DNA of 64,000 bases from CAVXFL01 sp963761015. Lineage in GTDB: Bacteria > Pseudomonadota > Alphaproteobacteria > Acetobacterales > Acetobacteraceae. Location of the stretch: assembly GCA_963761015.1 (NCBI GenBank), contig CAVXFL010000009.1:620001-684000 (forward strand), given 5' to 3'. The translations under genes were made by a program, and so were the position numbers. The notes beneath the pieces are model-generated. The model did not search any database. It had not been told where the DNA came from and saw only the letters and a program-made list of their open reading frames with translations. Each line of letters starts with the position of its first letter. Within the stretch, counting starts at the first letter, position 1. Of this stretch, positions 45,154-53,958 are shown in pieces.

Positions 45154-45870
45154 ATGATCGCCGCCCTGATCGTGGCGGCCGGGCGGGGGCATCGGCTTGG
45201 TGGTCCGTTACCGAAACAGTACCGGATACTGGCCGGCGCGCCCGTGCTGCGCCATGCGGTGCTTGCATTCCTGCCTCATCCCGCGATCGGGGCGGTGCGG
45301 GTGGTGATCCATCCGGACGACAGCCGCCTATGTGCCGATGCCGTCAGTGGGCTGGATTTGCCGCCGCCGGTTATCGGCGGGGCAACCCGGCAGGACTCCG
45401 TCCGCCGCGGACTGGAGGCGATCGCCGGGCTCGCGCCGGATCGCGTGCTCGTCCATGACGGGGTGCGACCGTTCGTCGATGCGGCGACGATCGACGCCGT
45501 GATCGCGGCGCTCGATGAGGCTTCCGCCGCCATCGCCGCGCTGCCGGTCACCGACACCTTGAAACGCTGCGAGGGCGGCGTCATCACCGGCACCGTGGAT
45601 CGCACGAATGTCTGGCGCGCGCAGACCCCCCAGGGCTTCCGGTTCGACGCCATTCTCGCCGCGCACCGGGCGGCCCATGGGAGCGGCCCCGGCGTGCCGG
45701 AACTCACCGACAACTCGGTTGTCGCCGAGCAGGCCGGCATGGCCGTGCGGGTGGTGCCCGGCAACGAGGACAATTTCAAGATTACCACCGAGCACGATCT
45801 GCAGCGGGCGGAACGGATCGCCGCGATCCGGCAACACGTTGGACTATACGCGGCGGTGGCCAAACCGTAG
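45154..45870 (+). CDS. ispD: 2-C-methyl-D-erythritol 4-phosphate cytidylyltransferase
   Basis: The 238-residue protein begins MIAALIVAAGRGHRLGGPLPKQYRILAG, the CTP-binding Gly-rich loop with the catalytic Arg and Lys, followed by LVHDGVRPFVD, TDTLKRC and RTNVWRAQTPQGFRFDAI. It makes CDP-methylerythritol in the non-mevalonate isoprenoid pathway. ATG 45154 is chosen because earlier codons encode no family sequence. Many alphaproteobacteria have an IspD-IspF fusion; here the protein ends after the IspD domain and no ispF follows. Confidence 0.92.
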   Translation: MIAALIVAAGRGHRLGGPLPKQYRILAGAPVLRHAVLAFLPHPAIGAVRVVIHPDDSRLCADAVSGLDLPPPVIGGATRQDSVRRGLEAIAGLAPDRVLVHDGVRPFVDAATIDAVIAALDEASAAIAALPVTDTLKRCEGGVITGTVDRTNVWRAQTPQGFRFDAILAAHRAAHGSGPGVPELTDNSVVAEQAGMAVRVVPGNEDNFKITTEHDLQRAERIAAIRQHVGLYAAVAKP

Positions 45871-45915
45871 AACCCGGCTGTTGCGCCGGCCGCCAATGAT
45901 CACTGTCGGGGGAAT

Positions 45916-46038
45916 ATGTTCCACCAGCTTCTGACGCCCGTGGCCGGTAGCCTCGGGCTCGCCTTCCTGGTCGCCGTGCCGCCGATCGTGGTCGTGCTGC
46001 TCAGGCTCGGCGTTTTGCACCGATCGGCATGGCATTAG
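45916..46038 (+). pseudogene. N-terminal fragment of an L-lactate permease-like protein
   Basis: A GGGGG ribosome binding site precedes ATG 45916. The 40 codons read MFHQLLTPVAGSLGLAF…, a hydrophobic segment (LVAVPPIVVVLLRLGVL) like the first membrane helix of LctP/LldP lactate permeases, then HRSAWH and a TAG at 46036. The rest of a permease (about 500 residues) is absent, replaced by the debranching enzyme whose ATG 46029 lies inside this frame. Either a truncated remnant or a small leader peptide coupled to the next gene. Confidence 0.5.
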
Positions 46039-48231
46039 AAATAAAGGTCGGCCCCCCGCAACTCGCGATCCACCAGGGCTACAGCGTGCTGGTGACCGAG
46101 CCCGACGGACAGATCAACTGGCCGACGGACAAGGGCCTGTATTTCTGCGACACAAGGCTGATCAACCATTGGAATGTCTGCACCAACGGAGAGGCCTGGG
46201 AACTCCTCAACGGCGGCACGCTCACGCATTTCACCGCCCGCGTGTTCCTGACCAATCGGCGGATTCTGACCGAAGACGGGGAAATTCCGAAGCGCACGCT
46301 CGGGCTGGTGCTCAGCCGCTCGATATCCGGCGGCGTGCACGAGGATCTCGACGTCACGAACTATGGCGCCGCGCCGGTGTGCTTCAATCTCGAAATCACA
46401 GTCCGCTGCGACTTCGCCGATATTTTCGAGGTGCGGCAAGGCAGCATCATCCGGCGCGGGCGGATCACCACGGAGTGGGCCGACCAGGTGCTGCGCAACA
46501 CCTATCGTGACCGCGATTTCTGCCGCGAGCTGATCGTCCGGCCGCGCATGTGCGGCGCCCCGCCCGTCTACGCGAACGGCCGCATCAGCTTCGAACTCGC
46601 GCTGAAGCCCGGCCAGACCTGGCATAGCTGCATGCTTTACGATTTGTCGGACGGGGCGAAGCGGATCGCCGCGCCGATGCAGTGCTTCGCCAAGGCCGGT
46701 GACACGCTGGCGGGCCGCGCCCTCGTGCAATGGCGCGACACCGTGCCGAGCGTCGAAAGCAGCAATAGCGGCATCACGCGGCTGCATCAGCAGGCGGTCG
46801 ACGACCTCGCCGCGCTACGTTTGCCGATCGGTTCCTATGACGGCAAGCAATTCATGCCGGCGGCCGGCTTGCCATGGTTCATCGCTCCGTTCGGACGCGA
46901 CAGCCTGATCGTCTCGCTGCAGACCTTGCCGTTGAATCCCAATCTTGCCACCGGCGCGCTGGAGGTTCTGGGTTTGCTGCAGGCGCGCGAGCGCGACGAC
47001 TACCGCGACGCCGAGCCCGGCAAGATCCCGCACGAGCTCCGGCGCGGCGAACTGGCGCATTTCAAATTGATTCCGCACACGCCGTATTACGGCACGGCCG
47101 ACGCCACGCCGCTGTATCTGGTCGCGCTGCACGCCACCTGGCGCCGCACCGGCGATCACGCTTTGCTGGAGCGGCATATCGCCACGGCGGAGCGCTGCCT
47201 CGCTTGGATCGACGAATGGGGCGATCGCGACGGCGACGGCTTTCAGGAATACGCGACGCGTTCGTCGGCCGGCTACGAGAACCAGGGCTGGAAGGACGCT
47301 GGCGACGCGGTGATGTACCCGGACGGAACGCCGGTGAAGGGACCGAAGGCGCTCTGCGAATTGCAAGGCTACGTCTACGACGCCTGGCGGCGCATGGCGG
47401 AGGTATTCGTGGAACTCGGCGACGCCCGTCGCGCCGCGACGCTGCGCCGCAAGGCCGCCGATCTGTTCCAGCATTTCAACGAAGCATTCTGGGACGAGGC
47501 GAGCGGCTTCTATGCCTTTGCGTTGGACGGAGACAAGCGCCCGGTGCTCTCGGTCGCGTCCAATGTCGGCCATTGCCTATGGTCCGGCATCGTGCCGCCC
47601 GAACGCGCGGACCGGGTGATCGGTCGGCTGCTTCAGCCGGACATGGCGAGCGGCTGGGGGATTCGCACCTTGTCGGCGCGCCATCCGGCGTTCAACCCGT
47701 ATTCTTATCAGAACGGCTCGATCTGGCCGCACGACAACGGCATCATCGCGCTCGGTTGCAAGCGCTATGGCAAGGCCGAAGCCGTCGCACACATCGCCCG
47801 GCGCGTAGCCGACGCGGCGGATTATTTCATGCTGCGGCAGTTGCCCGAGCTCTATGCCGGGATTTCAGCGGCACAACACGAATTTTCCCGTCCAGTATCT
47901 CGGGGCCAACGTGCCGCAGGCCTGGGCGGCCGGATCGGTGTTCAGCCTGGGGCAGGCAATGCTGGGGATCGAGCCGGATGGGCGTGACGGCCGGCTGTAC
48001 GTCGATCCGGAGCTGCCGGATTGGCTCCCCGACCTCACGATTCGCGGCCTGCGGCTCGGCGAGCGGCGCTTCGATCTGAGGTTCGCGCGAACCGGCGACA
48101 GAACGGAGGTGGACGTGCTCGACGGCGACCCGCAAGCGGTCGTCCGCCGGCCGTTCGGCGCAAATCTTGCGCCGTTGCCCGAGTTCGGTGCCGCGCAAGA
48201 CGCCGCCGAGTCGTCGCGCTCCGCAACTTGA
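46029..48231 (+). CDS. Amylo-alpha-1,6-glucosidase / glycogen-debranching-type enzyme (one frame break)
   Basis: About 733 residues. The N-terminal beta-sandwich (HQGYSVLVTEPDGQINWPTDKGLYFCDTRLINHWNV) is the glycogen-debranching N-terminal domain; the six-hairpin catalytic half has GLPWFIAPFGRDSLIVSLQTL, ELAHFKLIPHTPYYGTADATPLYL and YENQGWKDAGDAVMYPDG, the conserved WKD motif. The frame shifts near 47862 (…LPELYAG then FQRHNTNFPVQYLGANVPQAWAAG) and one extra base accounts for the span. It probably acts on alpha-1,6 linkages of glucans. No signal peptide; the start overlaps the permease fragment. Confidence 0.85.
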
Positions 48232-48349
48232 CGCGCTCGGCGATGGCGGCCAAACCAAAGCCGCTATCATAGCGCGGACCCGGGCGGCTTGGCCGCATAG
48301 CGGGTCGGCGTTCCATCGACAAAAACCGACTCAAAGAAGGCGGAGAATC

Positions 48350-49376
48350 ATGGGCAGGAAACGCAGAGCAGTCATTGGCTTTCTCATGGCCGGGCTTGCC
48401 GCCGCGGCGGTTACTGGCGGCGCCTGGCTCTGGTCGCAATCCGTGAGCGCGGCCGATTTCGAGTTGGCGATGGTCATCAAGGAAACCACCAATCCGTATT
48501 ACAACGCGACCCTGAAGGGCGCGCGGATCGCGGCCGGCGAAATCGGCGGTACCGCGAAGAACTACGGGCCGACGCAGTCGAGCCCGCAGGCGCAGATCCA
48601 GATCATCAATAACCTGGCCGATCGCCATATCCCCGCGATCGCGGTCGCGCCGAGCGATCCCAACGCCGTGGTGCCGGCGATGAAGCGGGCGCAGCGGCTT
48701 GGCGCCAAGGTGATTACCTACGATGCCGATTTCGGCGCCGGCCGGCCGGCCGTTCTTCGTCAACCAGGCGACCACGCAATCGGTCGGCAGCTTCGCCGCC
48801 GACAAGCTCGCCGCCGTGATGGGCGGCAAGGGCAAGGTCGCGATCGTCTCCGCGCAGCCGACGGCGGCGAACCAGAACGCCTGGATCGCGGCGTTCCGCA
48901 ACGAGATGAAGAAGCACCCGGGCATCCAGATCGTCGACGAGGTGTACGGCTACGACAACGAGCAGAAGGCGTTCGACCTGACGGTCGCGCTGACCACCAA
49001 ATATCCGGATCTGGGCGGCATCTACGCGCCGACCTGTCCCGGTCTGCCGGCGGTGGCGCGCGCGCTCGAATCCGTCAACAAGGGCCACGGCGCCGTCAAG
49101 CTGGCGGGGTTGTGCGTGCCCAGCATTACCGCGAAATACATGCTCGACGGCACGATCGGGGTCTTCTACCTCTGGGATCCCATCAAGCTCGGCTATATCA
49201 CCTACTATGCGGCGAAGTATTTCGCCGAGGGAAAGATCCACGGCAAGCCGGGCGATTCTTTCACGATCACCAAGGGCAAGTGGCCCGGCACGTACACGAT
49301 CGGCCCGAACCACGAGATCGTCACCGGCCAGCCGTTGCAGTTCACGGCGGCGAACGTGAAAGACTACAACTTCTAG
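48350..49376 (+). CDS. Sugar ABC transporter substrate-binding protein (rhamnose/AI-2 type; one frame break)
   Basis: ATG 48350 has AAGG/GGAG upstream. A signal segment (AVIGFLMAGLAAAAVTGGAWLW) precedes a periplasmic type I binding fold: VIKETTNPYYNATLKGARIAAGE, IPAIAVAPSDPNAVVPAMKRAQRLGAKVITYDAD, then after one base shift near 48738 RPFFVNQATTQSVGSFAADKLAAVMGGKGKVAIVSAQPTAANQNAW. The closest known groups are RhaS and LsrB-like proteins. The span is one base over a multiple of three, giving 341 residues. First gene of a four-gene transporter operon. Confidence 0.85.
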
Positions 49377-49390
49377 CCGAGCCCGGATGG

Positions 49391-51022
49391 ATGCGGGCCG
49401 ATCAGCCGCTGCGCGAAGACCCTCACCCTAACCCAGAGGGAGAGGGAACTTGCCTGCTCCCTCTCCCGCTTGCGGGAGAGGGCCGGGGTGAGGGCGAGGC
49501 TGCCCCGATCATCGAACTATGCGGCGTCACGAAGCGGTTCGGGCCGGTCGAGGTTCTGAGTGACGTCGATCTGAGCCTTCGCCCGGGGCGCGTGCATTCG
49601 CTGGCCGGCGAGAACGGCGCCGGCAAGAGCACGATTGTCAAGATCCTGGCCGGCATTCACCGGCCGGACGCCGGCCGCATCCTTCTGGACGGCGACGCGA
49701 TCGAACTGCACGGCGCGGCCGATGCGCGCCGGCACGGCATCGCGGTCGTGCACCAGCACCCCGCGCTGTTCCCCGACCTGTCGGTGGCGGAAAACATCTT
49801 CGTCGGACGGCAGAAACGGCGGTTCGGGCGCATCGACTGGGCGACGATGCGCCGGGACGCGCGCGACCTGCTGGCGCGCGTCGGCATGACGCTCGACGTT
49901 CGGCTGCCGGTGAAAATGCTGGGGGTCGCCGAACGCCACGGGGTCGAGATCGCGCGGGCACTGTCGTTCGAGGCACGCGTGCTGGTCATGGACGAGCCGA
50001 CCTCGGCGATTTCGGGCCGCGAGGTGGCGCGGCTGTTCGAACTGGTGGGACGGCTGAAGCAGCACGGCGTCGCCATCCTGTTCATCAGTCATTTCATCGA
50101 CGAAATCCTGTCGCTCGGCGACGACGTCACGATCCTCCGTTCGGGCCGCCGCATCATCACCGCGCCCGCCGCCGAACTCACGCCGGAGCAGACGGTGCGG
50201 CACATGATCGGCAGCGATCCCGGCGCGCTGTTTCCGAAGGAACAGGCAACGATCGGCAAGCCGGTGCTGGACGTTCGCGGCCTGTGCGGCGCCGGCTTCG
50301 TTCGGGACATCGGCTTCGAGCTGCGCGCGGGCGAGATCCTGGGCTTTTTCGGCCTGGTCGGCGCCGGCCGGTCGGAAGTCGCCGAAATGCTGTTCGGCAC
50401 GGCCAGGCCGGACAGCGGCGAAATCCGCATCGACGGCCGCGTCGTCGGGCTGCGATCGCCGCAGGACGCGCTGCAACTCGGGATATCGCTGCTGCCCGAG
50501 GACCGGCACCAGCAGGGGCTGGTGCTGCAATTCCCGATCCGCGCCAACGAGACCCTGCCAATTCTGAACAGGCTTTGCCGCGGGCTCGGCCTGGTGAACC
50601 GGACGAAGGAAGCGCGCGTCGCGCGCGATGTCGCGCAGCGCGTGCGGGTGATCGCGACGGGCGGCATCGAGCAACCGACGAACACGCTGTCCGGCGGCAA
50701 CCAGCAGAAGGTGCTGCTGGCGAAATGGCTGCTGCCGGAGCCGCGTATCCTGATCCTGGATCAGCCGACCCGCGGCATCGATGTCGGCGCCAAGGCGGAA
50801 ATTCATCGCATCGTGTCGCACCTCGCGACGCAAGGTTTGGCCATCATCCTGATCAGCGACGAGGCGCCGGAGGTGATGGCGATGGCCGACCGCATCCTGG
50901 TGTTTCGCGGCGGCCGCATCGCCGCCGAGTTCACGCGCGAATCGGCGGATCGGGAGGCGATGATGCTGGCCGCCGCGCATACCGCCGCGCAAGCGCAAGC
51001 CGGTCCGTTGCAGCCGGCATGA
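49391..51022 (+). CDS. Sugar ABC transporter ATP-binding protein, tandem domains
   Basis: Two ABC domains as in the carbohydrate-uptake (RbsA/RhaT) class. The first has Walker A GENGAGKST, signature LGVAERHGVEIARALS (degenerate LSGGQ) and Walker B VLVMDEPTSA. The second has GLVGAGRSE, LSGGNQQKVLLAKWL and ILDQPTRGID. The only in-frame start is ATG 49391, so the first ~37 residues are encoded partly by a palindromic repeat (49420-49494), giving an artificial PNPEGEG…PLPLAGEG tail. Its TGA overlaps the permease ATG. Confidence 0.9.
   Translation: MRADQPLREDPHPNPEGEGTCLLPLPLAGEGRGEGEAAPIIELCGVTKRFGPVEVLSDVDLSLRPGRVHSLAGENGAGKSTIVKILAGIHRPDAGRILLDGDAIELHGAADARRHGIAVVHQHPALFPDLSVAENIFVGRQKRRFGRIDWATMRRDARDLLARVGMTLDVRLPVKMLGVAERHGVEIARALSFEARVLVMDEPTSAISGREVARLFELVGRLKQHGVAILFISHFIDEILSLGDDVTILRSGRRIITAPAAELTPEQTVRHMIGSDPGALFPKEQATIGKPVLDVRGLCGAGFVRDIGFELRAGEILGFFGLVGAGRSEVAEMLFGTARPDSGEIRIDGRVVGLRSPQDALQLGISLLPEDRHQQGLVLQFPIRANETLPILNRLCRGLGLVNRTKEARVARDVAQRVRVIATGGIEQPTNTLSGGNQQKVLLAKWLLPEPRILILDQPTRGIDVGAKAEIHRIVSHLATQGLAIILISDEAPEVMAMADRILVFRGGRIAAEFTRESADREAMMLAAAHTAAQAQAGPLQPA
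49420..49494. repeat. Palindromic repeat translated inside the ATPase gene
   Basis: Outer arms CCCTCACCC (49420-49428) and GGGTGAGGG (49486-49494); inner arms CCCTCTCCCGC (49459-49469) and GCGGGAGAGGG (49472-49482), perfect. This kind of element is usually intergenic in alphaproteobacteria; here it is in frame with the ATPase. Confidence 0.75.
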
Positions 51023-52062
51023 GCGCTTCCGAAGCCGCTGGCGCCGTCAGGCCGGGATTTGCGCTCGGTGACGCGCTCGGCAAACTCCGCCGCGTGCGCG
51101 AACTCGGCCTCGTCCTCGCGCTGGCCGTGATTTGCCTGTGCGTGACGTTGCGCGCGCCGCGCTTCCTGGATGGGGCGAACCTGGAACAGGTGGCGCTGTC
51201 GGCGACGTTGGTTTGCATCGTCGCGCTGGGTCAGGCGCTGGTCATCATCGCGCGTCAGATCGACCTTTCGGTGGGCGCCATGGTGGCGATCAGCGCGTTC
51301 GCCACCGCCGACTGGCTGGAGCATTTCCCGAAGACGCGCATCGCGTTCGCGCTGCTGCTCGGCGTCGGCGTGGGCGGCGTGCTCGGCGCGGGCAACGCGG
51401 TGTTGGTCGCCGTCGCGCGCATTCCGGCCATCGTGGCAACGCTCGCCACCCTCGCGATCTATCGCGGTGCGGCGATCGCGCTGTTCGGCGGCCGGCAGAT
51501 TTCCGCCACCGTGCTGCCGGACAGCTATCAGCACCTCGCGCAAATTCACCTCGGCGGCGTGCCGCTGCTGGTCTGGATCGCGCTTCTGCTAACCTTGCTG
51601 TTCGGCTGGTTCGCCCGCTACACCCGTACCGGGCGCAATCTCTACGCGCTGGGATCGAGCCCCGAGAGCGCGCGCCTCGCGGGCATCAACGAGGCGGGGC
51701 ACCTCGCCTTCGTGTTCATCCTGTCCGGCTTGCTGTGCGGGCTGGTGGGCGTGCTCTGGGGCGCGCGTTTCGGCACGGTGGACGCGGTGATCGCGCCCGA
51801 TCTGCACTTGCAGTCGATCTCGGCGGTCGTGGTCGGCGGGGTCAGCATATTCGGCGGCAGCGGCTCGGTGTACGGCGCGGCGCTCGGGGCCGTGATCTTC
51901 GCGGTGCTGCAGAACGGCGTGGAGCTGTTCGGCATCAACCAGTTCTGGCTGGAGGCGGTGATCGGCGCCGCCATTCTGGGCACCGTCCTGCTCTACAGCG
52001 TGCTGGCCCGGCGGGCCGAACGCATGGAGCGCGATCAAAGCCGGTCGGCGCTCCGGCGATGA
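51019..52062 (+). CDS. Sugar ABC transporter permease 1
   Basis: 347 residues with about nine membrane segments. ATG 51019 overlaps the ATPase stop (ATGA). The BPD-type motif is clear: LGQALVIIARQIDLSVGAMVAISAF, IVATLATLAIYRG, GSSPESARLAGIN (coupling loop) and VVGGVSIFGGSGSVYGAALGAVI. It belongs to the RbsC/RhaP/LsrC permease family. It makes a heterodimer with the second permease. Confidence 0.92.
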   Translation: MSASEAAGAVRPGFALGDALGKLRRVRELGLVLALAVICLCVTLRAPRFLDGANLEQVALSATLVCIVALGQALVIIARQIDLSVGAMVAISAFATADWLEHFPKTRIAFALLLGVGVGGVLGAGNAVLVAVARIPAIVATLATLAIYRGAAIALFGGRQISATVLPDSYQHLAQIHLGGVPLLVWIALLLTLLFGWFARYTRTGRNLYALGSSPESARLAGINEAGHLAFVFILSGLLCGLVGVLWGARFGTVDAVIAPDLHLQSISAVVVGGVSIFGGSGSVYGAALGAVIFAVLQNGVELFGINQFWLEAVIGAAILGTVLLYSVLARRAERMERDQSRSALRR

Positions 52063-53138
52063 AACGGCTGACCAGCCTGTTCGCGCGATGGGAAGCGCTG
52101 CTGATCGTGTTCCTGATCGCGGCATTCCTGTTCGGTTCGGCGGCGTCGCCGTATTTTCTGACCGCCTCGAACATTTCGATCGCCATCGCCGGCGCCATGC
52201 CGGGTGCCATCATCGCACTCGCCATGACCCTGGTGATCGTCACCGGCGAGATCGACATTTCGGTGGGCTCCATCACCGGTCTCTGTGCGGCGACGATGGC
52301 GGTGTGTCTGGAACACCACTTGCCAATAAGCGCGGCGATGTCGATCGGCTTTGTCGTCGGCACGTTGGCCGGATTGTTCAACGGCGTCATCGTCGCCTAT
52401 GCCGGGCTGCCGTCGCTGGTGGTCACGATCGGCACCCTCGCGCTCTATCGCGGCATCGCGCAGATCGTGCTTGAGGAACGCGGCGTCAGCGACTTCCCGG
52501 ATTGGTATCAGAGCATGGGGTTCGGCACCGTTGCCGGCACGCCGGTGCCGTGGTGCCTGCTGATCTTCGCGGTGCTGTTCATAGGCTTCGCGGTTTTCCT
52601 GCACGCGACGCGCTGGGGGCGGACGCTGTTCGCCATCGGCAACAACCGCGAGGCGGCGCGCTTCTCCGGCATCGACGTTCGGCGGACCATTCTCGGCGTG
52701 TTCGCCACCTCGGGCGCGATGTGCTCGGTCGCAGCGGTCGTGCTCACAGCCTATCTGGCGAGCGCGCGCGCCGACACGGCGACCGGGCTCGAATTGCCGG
52801 TGATCACCGCGGTGGTACTCGGCGGCGTCGACATCTTCGGCGGCAGCGGCACGATGGGCGGCGTGCTCATCGCCATCCTGGTGCTCGCCTTCGTGCAGAA
52901 CGCGCTCGGCCTGGCCGGGGTGACGCCCGAGGAGCAGCAGATCGTCACCGGGGCGGTGCTGATCGCAACGCTGGTGCTGTTCGGCGCCTCGCGCTTCATC
53001 CGACGGCGCGCGTCGGCGCTGTGGCGGGGGCCCGCGCGCCGGGTTCGCGCCAGAATCGTGATCGTTCTCCCGGCGGGAGCGGTCGAGGCGATTCCGAACG
53101 GCCACATCGACCGTCATACGAGTCGTCTGCGCGGATGA
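52059..53138 (+). CDS. Sugar ABC transporter permease 2
   Basis: Starts at ATG 52059, overlapping the stop of permease 1. The membrane core has AMTLVIVTGEIDISVGSITGL, LVVTIGTLALYRGIAQ, GNNREAARFSGIDV and VLGGVDIFGGSGTMGGVLIAI. It is the RhaQ/LsrD-like partner. The last ~35 residues after FGASRFIRRR are atypical (RARIVIVLPAGAVEAIPNGH), so the natural stop may have been displaced by an indel near 53030. Two different permeases plus a tandem ATPase is the architecture of rhamnose and autoinducer-2 importers. Confidence 0.9.
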   Translation: MKRLTSLFARWEALLIVFLIAAFLFGSAASPYFLTASNISIAIAGAMPGAIIALAMTLVIVTGEIDISVGSITGLCAATMAVCLEHHLPISAAMSIGFVVGTLAGLFNGVIVAYAGLPSLVVTIGTLALYRGIAQIVLEERGVSDFPDWYQSMGFGTVAGTPVPWCLLIFAVLFIGFAVFLHATRWGRTLFAIGNNREAARFSGIDVRRTILGVFATSGAMCSVAAVVLTAYLASARADTATGLELPVITAVVLGGVDIFGGSGTMGGVLIAILVLAFVQNALGLAGVTPEEQQIVTGAVLIATLVLFGASRFIRRRASALWRGPARRVRARIVIVLPAGAVEAIPNGHIDRHTSRLRG

Positions 53139-53255
53139 AGCACCATGGGGGGCGCCAGGCGCGGCCGTCGTGCTTGCATCCAACCGCTCGCCAAGGTCGT
53201 AAAATTCCGGACCGTCATGCTCCCCGGCGGCATTGCCCTGAGCGGAGGAACCGCC

Positions 53256-53954
53256 ATGCGGCTCGCGTGGATTCCCCTCCTGATCGCCGCTTCGTTCAGC
53301 TCGGGTGCGCACGCCGCCGAGCCGGTGCGGCCGGTCGTGGTCGAGCTGTTCACGTCGCAGGGCTGCTCGTCCTGTCCGCCGGCCGATGCGTTCCTGACCG
53401 ATCTCGCGCGCCACCGGCCGGACCTGCTGCCGTTCGACTTCCACGTCACGTCACTGGAACCGCCTCGGCTGGCACGACCCGTACCTCGCTGCCCGCCGCT
53501 ACCGAACGACAGCGCAGATACGCGAGCCGGCGCGGCGAGGGTGGCGTGTTCACCCCCGAAATGGTGGTCGATGGCGGTCCAGAGCGTGGTGGGGTCGGAC
53601 CGTTCCGCGGCTCAGGGCGCGCTCCGCCGGGCGATCGCCAGTCGGATGACGGCGGCGGTGGTTCACATGGCGCGCGAGGGGCCGAAGCTCCGCGTCGATA
53701 TCGGTCGCGGCGTCGGCAGCGCGTCCGTTCTGTTGATCGGCTTCGACGCACAACACCGCACGGCGATCAGCCGCGGCGAGAACGGCGGCCGCACGCTGCT
53801 GGAGTCCAACGTCGTGCGCTCCATCACCCCGCTTGGCCGTTGGGGCGGTCCCGCGCTCGCCTTCCGCACCGCGGTTCCGGCAGGCGAAGACTTCGCCGTC
53901 ATCGTGCAGGCCGACGACGGACACATGCTCGGGGCCGCGCAACTCGCTCGCTAG
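53256..53954 (+). CDS. DUF1223 thioredoxin-like secreted protein (three internal frame breaks)
   Basis: ATG 53256 after GGAGG begins a signal peptide (LAWIPLLIAASFSSGAHAA) and then VVVELFTSQGCSSCPPADAFL, the CSSCPP motif of DUF1223. From 53452 to 53575 the continuous frame is wrong. The family sequence instead reads YWNRLGWHDPY (shift near 53452), SLPAATERQRRYASRRGEGGVFTPEMVVDG (shift near 53485), and returns to frame at VQSVVGSDRS (shift near 53576). Three single-base insertions restore the frame, so the gene looks intact but encodes about 40 wrong residues. Confidence 0.82.
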   Translation: MRLAWIPLLIAASFSSGAHAAEPVRPVVVELFTSQGCSSCPPADAFLTDLARHRPDLLPFDFHVTSLEPPRLARPVPRCPPLPNDSADTRAGAARVACSPPKWWSMAVQSVVGSDRSAAQGALRRAIASRMTAAVVHMAREGPKLRVDIGRGVGSASVLLIGFDAQHRTAISRGENGGRTLLESNVVRSITPLGRWGGPALAFRTAVPAGEDFAVIVQADDGHMLGAAQLAR

Positions 53955-53958
53955 GCGC

